Source of the DNA: Ensifer aridi
GTDB lineage: Bacteria; Pseudomonadota; Alphaproteobacteria; Rhizobiales; Rhizobiaceae
Reading direction: 5' to 3'
DNA: 64,000 nucleotides
Assembly (NCBI RefSeq): GCF_002078505.1
Contig: NZ_LUAV01000035.1
Location: forward strand, 124,001 to 188,000
The translations under genes were made by a program, and so were the position numbers. This document shows positions 53,365 to 62,400 of the stretch, piece by piece (position 1 is the first letter of the stretch; every line of letters begins with the position of its first letter). The notes below the pieces were generated by a model. That model had not been told where the DNA came from and did not search any database. It saw nothing but the letters and a program-made list of their open reading frames with translations.

Positions 53365-54993
53365 TTAGAAGTCCATTCCGCCGCCAGGCGGCATTGCAGG
53401 CGGCGCCTCCTTCTTGGGCTTCTCGGCGATCATCGCTTCGGTGGTGACCAGCAAGCCGGCGATGGAGGCCGCATCCTGGAGAGCCGTGCGGACGACCTTC
53501 GCCGGGTCGATCACTCCCATCGAGAAGAGATCGCCGAATTCGCCCGTCTGGGCGTTCCAGCCATAGGCGAAGTCCGTTTTTTCGCGCAGTTTGCCGACGA
53601 TGATCGAGCCTTCGGCGCCAGCATTTTCAGCGATCTGGCGAACGGGGGCCTCGATCGCACGGCGGACGATCTCGACGCCGACCCGCTGGTCGTCGTTCGC
53701 CGTCGGCACCTCGTCGAGCGCCTTGACGACGCGGAGCAGCGCGACGCCGCCGCCGGGCAGAATGCCCTCCTCGACGGCAGCGCGCGTTGCATGAAGCGCA
53801 TCATCGACCCGATCCTTGCGCTCTTTGACCTCGACCTCGGTCGAACCGCCAACGCGGATCACTGCGACACCGCCCGCAAGCTTGGCGAGCCGCTCCTGCA
53901 GCTTCTCCCGGTCATAATCCGACGTCGTTTCCTCGATCTGCGCCTTGATCTGGGTGATGCGGCCATCGATATCGGCTTTCGAACCGGCACCATTGATGAT
54001 GGTCGTGTTCTCCTTCTCGATCGAGACTCTCTTGGCGCGGCCGAGCATGTCGAGAGTGACATTCTCGAGCTTGATGCCGAGGTCCTCGGAAATGACCGAG
54101 CCGCCGGTCAGGATGGCGATGTCCTCAAGCATCGCCTTGCGGCGGTCGCCGAAGCCGGGCGCCTTGACGGCAGCCACCTTCAGGCCGCCGCGCAACTTGT
54201 TGACGACGAGTGTCGCGAGCGCCTCGCCCTCTACGTCTTCGGCGATGATGAGAAGCGGCTTGCCCGATTGGACGACGGCCTCGAGGACGGGCAGCATCGC
54301 CTGCAGGTTCGAGAGCTTCTTCTCGTGGATGAGGATGTAGGGATCTTCGAATTCTGCCCGCATCTTATCCTGATTGGTTATGAAATAGGGAGAGATGTAA
54401 CCGCGGTCGAACTGCATGCCTTCGACCACTTCCAGTTCGGTCTCGGCCGTTTTTGCCTCTTCGACGGTGATCACGCCCTCGTTGCCGACCTTTTCCATCG
54501 CCTCGGCGAGATAGCGGCCGATTTCCGCGTCGCCGTTGGCCGAGATCGTGCCGACCTGGGCGATTTCCTCGTTCTTGGAAACCTGGCGCGCATTGCCCTT
54601 CAATTCGCCGACGAGCTTATCGACCGCGAGATCGATGCCGCGTTTGAGGTCCATCGGGTTCATGCCCGAGGCAACCGCCTTGGCGCCCTCCCTGACGATC
54701 GCCTGTGCCAGCACGGTTGCGGTCGTCGTGCCGTCGCCAGCAATCTCACTCGTTCTCGATGCCACTTCACGCAGCATCTGCGCGCCCATGTTCTCGAACT
54801 TGTCCTCGAGCTCGATCTCCTTGGCGACCGTAACACCGTCCTTGGTGATCCGCGGTGCGCCAAAGGACTTGTCGATGACGACGTTGCGGCCTTTGGGTCC
54901 AAGCGTCACCTTGACCGCATTGGCAAGCGTGTCAACGCCTCGCAGCATGCGTTCACGGGCGTCGGTATGGAATTTTACGTCTTTGACAGCCAT
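53365..54993 (-). CDS. groEL: Chaperonin GroEL, accessory copy
   Basis: 542-residue 60-kDa chaperonin subunit, complete: KVTLGPKGRNVVIDKSFGAP, the ATPase DGTTTATVLAQ, and GGGVALLRVVKAL. The C-terminal tail is short (APPAMPPGGGMDF) and lacks the repeated GGM motif of housekeeping GroEL. A shortened tail is known from secondary rhizobial copies and affects the central cavity. GAAGGAG precedes the ATG. It follows groES by 38 bases and is under the CIRCE element. Confidence 0.96.
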   Translation of the reverse strand: MAVKDVKFHTDARERMLRGVDTLANAVKVTLGPKGRNVVIDKSFGAPRITKDGVTVAKEIELEDKFENMGAQMLREVASRTSEIAGDGTTTATVLAQAIVREGAKAVASGMNPMDLKRGIDLAVDKLVGELKGNARQVSKNEEIAQVGTISANGDAEIGRYLAEAMEKVGNEGVITVEEAKTAETELEVVEGMQFDRGYISPYFITNQDKMRAEFEDPYILIHEKKLSNLQAMLPVLEAVVQSGKPLLIIAEDVEGEALATLVVNKLRGGLKVAAVKAPGFGDRRKAMLEDIAILTGGSVISEDLGIKLENVTLDMLGRAKRVSIEKENTTIINGAGSKADIDGRITQIKAQIEETTSDYDREKLQERLAKLAGGVAVIRVGGSTEVEVKERKDRVDDALHATRAAVEEGILPGGGVALLRVVKALDEVPTANDDQRVGVEIVRRAIEAPVRQIAENAGAEGSIIVGKLREKTDFAYGWNAQTGEFGDLFSMGVIDPAKVVRTALQDAASIAGLLVTTEAMIAEKPKKEAPPAMPPGGGMDF

Positions 54994-55031
54994 GGTTCAC
55001 TCCTTCACTGACTTCGATGGGCCGAGCGGTC

Positions 55032-55346
55032 TCAGGCGACCTTCTTTTCGCTGCCCAGGTCCTCGATGACGCCAAGCACGTCGGCTTCCTTCAGGATCAG
55101 CAAGTCCTCGCCTTCGATCTTGATCTCCGTGCCGGACCATTTGCCGAAGAGCACGCGATCTCCGACCTTCACGTCGAGTTCGACGAGCTGGCCCTGCTCG
55201 TTGCGCGCGCCAGGACCCGCGGCGATCACTTCGCCTTCCTGCGGCTTCTCCTTGGCTGTGTCGGGAATGATGATGCCGCCTTTGGTTTTCTCCTCGGATG
55301 AGAGACGGCGGACGAGAATGCGGTCATGGAGCGGTTGGAACTTCAT
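55032..55346 (-). CDS. groES: Co-chaperonin GroES
   Basis: 104-residue ring subunit capping GroEL. FQPLHDRILVRRLSSEEKTKGGIIIPDTAKEKPQEGEV covers the mobile loop, and the conserved dome pattern DRVLFGKWSGTEIKI follows. AGGAGGAAGAC is ideally placed before the ATG at 55346; an earlier in-frame ATG at 55367 is not preferred. It is the first gene of the groESL operon. Confidence 0.95.
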   Translation of the reverse strand: MKFQPLHDRILVRRLSSEEKTKGGIIIPDTAKEKPQEGEVIAAGPGARNEQGQLVELDVKVGDRVLFGKWSGTEIKIEGEDLLILKEADVLGVIEDLGSEKKVA

Positions 55347-55487
55347 GTCTTCCTCCTGGACAAACAAAGCGAAAACCCGCTCCGCCGGACCGTTGACCAG
55401 CCCGGACGGGCCTGCCCCCTTGTTCTGGCGACTGGCACTTTTGATCTGGTTTGCCCGGAAGCGAATTCAAGAGGGGCACAGAAAATT

Positions 55488-55514
55488 TTAGCACTCTCTC
55501 GTCGAGAGTGCTAA
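55488..55514 (-). promoter_or_regulatory. CIRCE element (HrcA operator)
   Basis: Perfect match to the CIRCE consensus: TTAGCACTC, nine bases, GAGTGCTAA. It lies 142 bases before the groES start. HrcA repressor binds this site and releases it on heat shock. A TAAAAT -10-like box lies at the groES-proximal end on the minus strand. Confidence 0.95.
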
Positions 55515-55596
55515 TGCGCTGTGCAGCAAGGGTATTTCCGTCCGGAAGATCGACGAGTGGCGGGTGAACCGGGCCGCCACATCTTTGGCTCACCCA

Positions 55597-56109
55597 CTAC
55601 GAACTACTGTTGATGGCGATGCGCTTGGTCTTGGCCTGGACCTGTTCGGTCTTGGGCAGCGTGACCGTCAGGAGGCCATTCTTGAATGTAGCGTTCACCT
55701 TGCCTTCGTCTATGTCGTATCCGAGCGGGATGCGCCGCTCGAAACGACCGTAGAAGCGCTCAGAGAACTGATGCTCCTGGTCCTCGGTCTCGGCCCGCTT
55801 TTCTCCCCGCAGCGTCAGCACGCCATCGGCCATGGAGAGTTCGATGTCCTTCTCCTCGAGCCCCGGCAGTTCGGCTGTTACCTTGATTTCCTTATCCCGA
55901 TCGGCGACTTCCACACTCGGCCAACCGCCGAAGCCTGAAAGGCCGCCATAAGCCAAGGGCAGGCGTGTGTCGAAGCTGCGGAAAACGTCATCGAACAGCC
56001 TGTTCATTTCCCGGTGCAATGCCAGGAAAGGATTGCGATCACTGTCGCGATAGGACGCGGGGACCTGTGCCTGTCCGCGGCCCCACGGAATGAGATCACG
56101 TACATTCAT
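55597..56109 (-). CDS. Small heat shock protein, Hsp20 family (class A-type)
   Basis: 170-residue alpha-crystallin-type chaperone. An N-terminal region (MNVRDLIPWGRG, LALHREMNRLFDDVFRSFD) precedes the alpha-crystallin domain from about 70, with AELPGLEEKDIELSMADGVLTLRGEK, FYGRFERRIPLG and KNGLLTVTLPK. It ends after a KTKRIAI oligomerisation tail. AAAGGA supports the ATG at 56109. It lies directly upstream of groESL and downstream of a second Hsp20 gene. Confidence 0.93.
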   Translation of the reverse strand: MNVRDLIPWGRGQAQVPASYRDSDRNPFLALHREMNRLFDDVFRSFDTRLPLAYGGLSGFGGWPSVEVADRDKEIKVTAELPGLEEKDIELSMADGVLTLRGEKRAETEDQEHQFSERFYGRFERRIPLGYDIDEGKVNATFKNGLLTVTLPKTEQVQAKTKRIAINSSS

Positions 56110-56230
56110 CGGTCGGTTCCTTTCTTCTCGCTGGAGCGGGATCGAGAATCCCGCCCTAACCAATTGTCGAGCCGAAGGGCCGGCCGCCGCCGGCTCTTCG
56201 GCGGGATCGGGGTTGCGTCGCCCACTGCTC

Positions 56231-56710
56231 TTATGCAGCGTGCTTTTCGCCCTCGATCTGCTTCTTGCCGTCGCCGGAGGGCAGCTTTTCGGTCTGCTGG
56301 ATCTCGATGCGACGCGGCTTCATCTGTTCGGGCAGCTCGCGGACGAGATCGATCGTCAGGAGACCGTTGGCGAGGTTCGCGCCGGTTACGGTCACGTAGT
56401 CGGCAAGCTGGAAGCGGCGCTCGAAATTGCGAGCAGCGATGCCGCGATAGAGGTATTCGGCGTCGTCTTCTCCAGCTTTCTCACCACTTACGGTCAGTAG
56501 TTGCTGTTCATGCGTGATCGTGATTTCATCGGGTGCGAAGCCAGCAACCGACATGGCGATCCGGTACTGGTTCTCTCCGGTGCGCATGATGTCGTAGGGC
56601 GGCCAATTGTCGGTCGGCGCCATGCGACTTGCTGAGTCGAGCAGGTCGAAGAGGTGATCGAAGCCTACGCTGGAGCGCGAAAGGGGCGAGAAATCGAAGC
56701 TTGTTCTCAT
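56231..56710 (-). CDS. Small heat shock protein, Hsp20 family (IbpA-like)
   Basis: 159-residue IbpA/IbpB-like chaperone: RTSFDFSPLSRSSVGFDHLFDLLDS, WPPYDIMRTGENQYRIAMSVAGFAPDEI, QLLTVSGEK, YRGIAARNFERRFQLADYV and NGLLTIDLVRELPEQMKPRRIEI. The start at 56710 is preferred over 56716 and 56734 because AGGAGGAT lies at proper spacing. An RNA hairpin that hides this ribosome site precedes it. The C-terminal tail is lysine- and glutamate-rich. Confidence 0.93.
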   Translation of the reverse strand: MRTSFDFSPLSRSSVGFDHLFDLLDSASRMAPTDNWPPYDIMRTGENQYRIAMSVAGFAPDEITITHEQQLLTVSGEKAGEDDAEYLYRGIAARNFERRFQLADYVTVTGANLANGLLTIDLVRELPEQMKPRRIEIQQTEKLPSGDGKKQIEGEKHAA

Positions 56711-56716
56711 AGCCAT

Positions 56717-56741
56717 ATCCTCCTTGAGCAACATGGACGAT
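56717..56741 (-). promoter_or_regulatory. Candidate RNA thermometer (ROSE-like)
   Basis: In the transcript AUCGUCC can pair with the ribosome site GGAGGAU with a single G-G mismatch and an 11-base loop that includes UUGCU. ROSE elements before rhizobial small heat shock genes use exactly such a mismatched hairpin over the ribosome site, with a conserved U-rich GCU motif. Two further hairpins lie upstream (56742-56815). A fold prediction would decide. Confidence 0.5.
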
Positions 56742-57012
56742 GAGGAACGCCGAAGAGACCGGCGCTCCCCGACTGCGAGCCCCTAAAAAGGCGGCTCGCA
56801 CCCTCGATTTAGTTACTCGGATCGCGGTTTCAAGGGGTATCCTGTCTGACCTTCGACGGGCCCGAAAAAGACCTGCAAACCCTCTCGGAACCGGTAGTAG
56901 AAGCGGCATAAATTGCTGCACAACATAGCTTTCCGGGGTTCTTGAATTTGCCCTGCGAGCGCCAATATCTCTCTGTGTGTCAATCCATTGACGGCATGTG
57001 AAAGGAGGAAAA

Positions 57013-57324
57013 ATGCTTCTCAATGAGATTCCCTGGACCATCCCCCTCACGGTGCGCCTTTCGAACGGTCTGACGCGTACCTTCACCTCCGTTTATGAGG
57101 CCCTCGACTTCCTTGAGAACGAGTGGCCGCTGCGCAAGGGAGAGCGCTATGAGCGGGCGGTCCGCACCTGCCGGCGTGCGCTTAACCGCATGACGCCGGC
57201 CGCAGTGGCGCGGGAAGCGTTCATTGCCGCTTGCCTTGAGGCGGGCATGCCTCTTGTCATGAATGCGCCGGCGCGCGAGCCGCAAGACCCGGCGACGAAG
57301 CTTGTCAGCCTGAAACGAGGATAG
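57013..57324 (+). CDS. DUF982 family protein
   Basis: 103-residue protein of the DUF982 family, which is expanded in rhizobia. Visible features: WTIPLTVRLSNGLTRTF, VYEALDFLENEWPLRKGERYERAVRTCRRAL and PAAVAREAFIAACLEAGM. It is small, soluble and of unknown function. AAAGGAGGAAAA precedes the ATG at 57013. It is convergent with pbpC and stands apart from the heat shock genes, which are transcribed the other way. Confidence 0.85.
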   Translation: MLLNEIPWTIPLTVRLSNGLTRTFTSVYEALDFLENEWPLRKGERYERAVRTCRRALNRMTPAAVAREAFIAACLEAGMPLVMNAPAREPQDPATKLVSLKRG

Positions 57325-57327
57325 CTT

Positions 57328-57361
57328 CATCGGCCGGACACGCTACGCCTTCCGGCCGATG
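57328..57361. terminator. Bidirectional terminator hairpin
   Basis: CATCGGCCGGA and TCCGGCCGATG form a perfect 11-base stem with a 12-base loop between the converging DUF982 and pbpC genes. No long T-run follows. Confidence 0.5.
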
Positions 57362-57401
57362 GCGCAAAGCTTGTAAAACCGGGCGTTGGCGCATCACACA
57401 C

Positions 57402-59486
57402 TCACTCGACGAATACGCGAACGCTGGCTGCCCGCCCGAGCGCGTCGATGACCGTCAGTGTGGAATAGCCGCCGCCATCGGGGAGCCATTGGCTGACACG
57501 GCGCCGCGTGACTTCCGGCAGCGGACGGCCGTTGGCGAGCCATCGGAAGGGCGCGCGGCCGCCTTGCAGCTTCAGCGTCAGCGGCATCATCGCGCTGCCG
57601 CTCTTTACCCCAAGCTCGACGCGGGCGCCTTCCGGCGGAAAGACGATCTGTGGCGGGGTTTCGCGGATCGACGCCGACAACAGGCCGCTCGCCGTCATGG
57701 AAAAACGCCGCTGGCTGATCGGCAGATCCGCCTGGGAGAGGCGGACAGCGCCGCCGGGCGCGTCGGGTAGGGGCGTGATCGCAATCCCGGCTTTGGTAAA
57801 GGCTTCGAAGAGGATCGGCGCCGCCGCGCCGTAACCGGTCAAGCCCGGTACCGCACCATTGTCGGGCCGCCCGACCCAGACGCCGAGTACATGGCGGCCG
57901 TCGAACCCGACGGACCAAGCATCGCGGTAGCCATAGCTGGTGCCGGTCTTATAGGCGATGCCGCGCTGGCGGCTGCCGGCCGGCGGCAACACTGCCGAGA
58001 GGATATCGGCGACTTGCCACGTGGCAACGGGCGAGAGAAGCGGCTCGCCATCGATTAATCCCGCTTTGCCCTCTATGCCGTCTCCGAGCCGCACCGGCCA
58101 GCCGCGATTGGCAAGGCCCGCATAGAGCTGGACGAGCTCGCGCAAGGTGATGCCGACGCCGCCGAGGCCTATGGCTAGTCCAGGCGCCTCGTTGGGAGGA
58201 AGCCTCGGCCGAACGTCGGCGCGACGGAAGCGCACCATCAGTCGCGCGGGCCCGACCGCGTCGAGGAGCCGGATCGCTGGCACATTCAGAGATAGTTGCA
58301 GCGCCTGGCGCACGCTGACGTCGCCCTGATAGCTCATGTCGAAATTGCGCGGGCGGTAGCCGAAGAAGTCGGCCGGCCTGTCCTCAATGATCGTTTCCTG
58401 GGCGACCAGCCCTTCCTCGAACGCAAGCCCATAGATGAACGGCTTCAAAGTCGAGCCTGGCGAGCGGGTGATCCGAGTCATGTCGATCCAGCCGGAGCGG
58501 CTGGCGTCGAAGTAGTCGGCTGAGCCGACTCCTCCGACGATCTCGCCGGTTCTGACATCAGCCATGACCATGGCAACGGAGACCCTGGGGCCGAGTCTTG
58601 CGGCGCCCTCGCGTGCCGCGGCTTCGAGACCGCGCTGGACGTCGCGGCGGAGCGTCGTTTGATGCCGCACCGCCTTCGGATCCTTGCGCAGCGCCGCTTC
58701 GGCGAGATGGGCGGCATGAGCCGGTAGCTGCAGGCGCCGGGTCGGCATGGCGGCGATTGCCGCGCGCTCGGCCTCGCCTTCGCCGATGACCTTGGCCACC
58801 GCCGCGCGGGCGAGAACCCGGTCACGGGCGGCTTCGGCGGCGGCGAGGTTGCGATCGGGGCGGCGTTTTTCCGGCAATTGCGGCAGGGCGACGAGAAGTG
58901 CGGCTTCGGCGATGGACAGGCGACGCGGCTCCTTGCCGAACCAGGCGAGGCTTGCGGCGCGCACGCCTTCGAGATTGCCGCCATAGGGCGCGTGGGTCAA
59001 ATAGAGGTCGAGGATTTCGTTTTTGCTGAGGCGCCGTTCGATCTGGATGGCCCGCGCCATCTGCAACAGCTTCGCGGTCCATGTCCGCCGTTCGCGCGGT
59101 TCGATCAGCCTTGCCACCTGCATCGAGAGGGTGGAGGCGCCGGAGATGATGCGGCCGTTGGTGACAAACTGCAGCGCGGCACGACCGAGCGCCAAGGGAT
59201 CGACCCCGCGATGTTCGCCAAAGCGCTGGTCTTCGTAGGCGATCAGCATCTCGATGAAGCGCGGGTCGACATCGTCCACCGTCGTCCTCAGGCGCCAACG
59301 ACCGTCCTTGGTCGCGAAGGCGCGTAACAGCTGCCCGTCCTTATCGAGAACTTCGGTCGAGAGGGCTTGAGCCTGTTCGAGCGGCGGCGGAAAGGCGCGG
59401 TTCGCCCATTCGAGGCCGGCTATTGCTAGCGCGGTCATGACGAGGCCGATTGGCAAGGCGACTAATAGTTTCCGCCGGAAGACCAT
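57402..59486 (-). CDS. pbpC: Penicillin-binding protein 1C
   Basis: 694-residue bifunctional peptidoglycan synthase. One N-terminal transmembrane anchor (7-24), a glycosyltransferase-51 domain (EDQRFGEHRGVDPLALGRAA, SGASTLSMQVARLI, KNEILDLYLTHAPYGGN), a transpeptidase domain with SxxK in SPGSTLKPFIYG, SLN in QLSLNVPA and KTG in YKTGTSYGY, and the C-terminal BiPBP_C domain typical of PBP1C. It starts 8 bases after the alpha-2-macroglobulin stop, the same pairing as in enterobacteria. Confidence 0.95.
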   Translation of the reverse strand: MVFRRKLLVALPIGLVMTALAIAGLEWANRAFPPPLEQAQALSTEVLDKDGQLLRAFATKDGRWRLRTTVDDVDPRFIEMLIAYEDQRFGEHRGVDPLALGRAALQFVTNGRIISGASTLSMQVARLIEPRERRTWTAKLLQMARAIQIERRLSKNEILDLYLTHAPYGGNLEGVRAASLAWFGKEPRRLSIAEAALLVALPQLPEKRRPDRNLAAAEAARDRVLARAAVAKVIGEGEAERAAIAAMPTRRLQLPAHAAHLAEAALRKDPKAVRHQTTLRRDVQRGLEAAAREGAARLGPRVSVAMVMADVRTGEIVGGVGSADYFDASRSGWIDMTRITRSPGSTLKPFIYGLAFEEGLVAQETIIEDRPADFFGYRPRNFDMSYQGDVSVRQALQLSLNVPAIRLLDAVGPARLMVRFRRADVRPRLPPNEAPGLAIGLGGVGITLRELVQLYAGLANRGWPVRLGDGIEGKAGLIDGEPLLSPVATWQVADILSAVLPPAGSRQRGIAYKTGTSYGYRDAWSVGFDGRHVLGVWVGRPDNGAVPGLTGYGAAAPILFEAFTKAGIAITPLPDAPGGAVRLSQADLPISQRRFSMTASGLLSASIRETPPQIVFPPEGARVELGVKSGSAMMPLTLKLQGGRAPFRWLANGRPLPEVTRRRVSQWLPDGGGYSTLTVIDALGRAASVRVFVE

Positions 59487-59494
59487 AGCGCGTC

Positions 59495-62400
59495 CTACTG
59501 GGCTGCCAGCACCTCCATGCGGCCCGTCGCCGTGCGCGCCGAGAATTGCGGCCGGTACATGTCCTCGACGCTTGCGGCCGGATGGTCATAGGTGCCGGGC
59601 GTCACGGCGCGCACGACATAGGCGAGGGTTATCTCGCGGTTGTCGCCCGTCGATCGGTCGAAGGCCGCAACGAAGCGGTCGCTGCGGAATTCGGTGTGGG
59701 CGGCCTCGACCTCGCCGATCCATTCGAAGTTCGAAAGCTGGGCACTGTCCACGAGGCTCGGATTGTCGATCTCGAAACCGGCGGGGAGGAGATCGGTGAT
59801 CAGCACGCGCGACGGCCAGTCATTGCTCTCCGTGACCTTCAGCACGACGACATAGCGCTCGTTCTGCCGCGCCTCCATGACATTCGCTTCGACGCCGTCG
59901 AGCGTGTAATAGGTCCGTTCGATGGTGAAGCCATTGCCGCCGGCCGAGAGTGGCTGCTGAGGGGCGGCAACCGTCGTCACGACGGCAGAGACAGCATCGG
60001 CGGAGTTGTTGCGGATGACGACCGGATGTTCCATCAGCGCGTCGCCGGTGATGCGCGCGGCGTAGCTGCCGCTGCGTCCCGCACCATTAATCTCCAGCCT
60101 CATGTCCTCATCGCCACCCTGGATGGCGCGAGCTGCAAGCAGCATCCAGGCCTGTTCCTGGGTGCTCGTGTAGCGTGACTGCTGCCACTCTTTGGCGACG
60201 ATCTTCGAAAGTTCCGGAATGATCGGCGGCACGGGCCGGCTTTCGGCGGCGAGCGCCAGCACCGCGGCACCGTCGCGCAGCGACGATCCGTAGTCGGAGC
60301 GGGCGAGGCTGACATTGACGAGACCCGTCGACATGTTGACCGCGGCCGCGAAGATCTCCTGTGAACGCTCGGCGTCGCCGTAGAGCGCCAGTGCTGCGGC
60401 GATGTGCGCCTTTGAGAGCGGCGTCGGGAAATCGCCGAGCATCGTGTCGGCATAGTAACGAAGATCACTGATCGCGGCCTTGCGGTCGCGCGCAAGCACA
60501 TACAGCGCATAGGCGATCTCGTTGCCCCGGTCCTTGACATTCGTCTCGTAGCTCAGCGTGTTCTGCAGGTTTTCGAGTGCCTGCACCATCGCCTGTTCCG
60601 GGACGTCGAACTTCTGTTCCCGCGCACGGGTCAGGAAGTCGGTGACATAGGCGTCGAGCCAGAGATCGCCGGAACCGGGGCTCCACAGGCCGAAGCTGCC
60701 GGCAGACGACTGATAGGAAAGCACGGTGTAGATCGCCTCCTGCACGCGCTTGGCCACGGCTTCGTCCTCGGCCAGTCCGGATTGCTTCGAAAGCTCACTG
60801 AGGTAGAGCAGCGGCAGGGCGCGGCTCGTCGTCTGCTCTGCACAGCCATAGGGGTAGCGATCGAGCGCCATCAGGAGCGCAGGGATATCGAAAGCGGCAG
60901 AGCGCGTGACATTGAGGCTGACGGAGGCGCCCTGCAGCACGCTGTCGGCGAGCAGCTGGTCGTCGACCGTCAGGCTGCTGCCGGCGGCGATATTGACGAC
61001 CTGGCGCTCAGTGATCGGCAGCGTTGCCGGTCGCACCGGGATGTCCAGCGTCTGTTCGAGCGACGGGCCGGCAGCGCCCGCGAGCGTCACCGTCACCAGG
61101 CCGCCGCCCGGATACTGGCCGACGAGCGGCAGTTTCACGGCGGATTTGCCGCCGGCTTCAAGCCGCAGGGTTTGCGCGGCGCCGGTCTGTTCGACGGTCA
61201 GCGGACCGTTCGACGTCACCTGCAGTTGATAATCGCCGGCGGGACCGTCCGTATTGGCAATATCGAGCCGCAATTCCGCCCGGTCTCCCGGAGCCAGGAA
61301 CTTCGGCAGGCTTGCGGTTACGACCACTGGATCGCGGATGACCACGTCCTTAACCGCATCGCCGACGCCGGACTTCGTCCAGGCAACCGCCATCACCCGC
61401 GCCGTTCCGTTGAACGGGGGGATATCGAAGCGGACCTTCGCCTCGCCGTCCGCATCGAGCTTCACGGGCCCGGAGAAGAAGGCAACCAGCTTTTCCGTCG
61501 GCGGGTTGCCCTGCAGCGGCATCTGGCCTCCATCGCCGCCCGTGCGCAGCCGACCGGTGGCACCGAGCGAGCCGTCGATCAGCCGCCCGTAGAGATCGCG
61601 GATCTCCAGGCCCAGCCGTCTCTGGCCGAAATACCAGCCGTCCGGATCGGGAGTTTCATAGCGCGTCAGGTTCAGAATACCGACGTCGACCGCGGCAACC
61701 GTAACGTAGGCGTCCTCGTTCGCGCCGGCGCCTCTCACCTTCAAGCTGATATCGAGGGGCTGGCGCGGCTGCGTCTTCTCAGGCACGTCGAGCGTTATGG
61801 CAAGCTTGCGTTCCGCAGGATCGACCGCCAACCACTTGACCCCGATCGCCCGCATCGGCATGCGGCTTTCCTGAGCGTCGCCGGGGCGATAGAGCGTCGC
61901 CGTCACATAGGCGCCGGCACCCCAATCGGCGGTGACCGGCAGCTCCACTTCGCCACCGGCTTCGGCGATCGACGCCGTTTTCGTCGTGATCAGGTTCTCC
62001 GTACCGACGGTGACCAGGAGCTCGCCGGCAAATCGCGGCGAGACCTTGAGCTTCGCCGTCTCTCCGACCGCGTAGTTCTCCTTGTCGAGGGCGATCTCGA
62101 GCCCGTCCGGGGTCTCCGTCGACGTCGCCGCGACATACCAGCCGGCGTCGAACTCGACGCTAGAGGTAGGGCCATCCATTGCCGCCGTCTCTATCTCGAG
62201 CCGATAGCGACCCCAGCCGACTGGCACGGCGATCTCCGCGCCGCCTTGCGCGACATCCACCGTGCCGTTCGCCACTTGTTTGGTGGAGATCACCGGCTCA
62301 TATTTCCAGGCGGTTCCGTCGCGATACCATTGATAGTTCCGCTCGACGCTGACGAGCTTCCAGACGAGGCCGGGCATCGGCACCTTCGCCCCGTCCGCGC

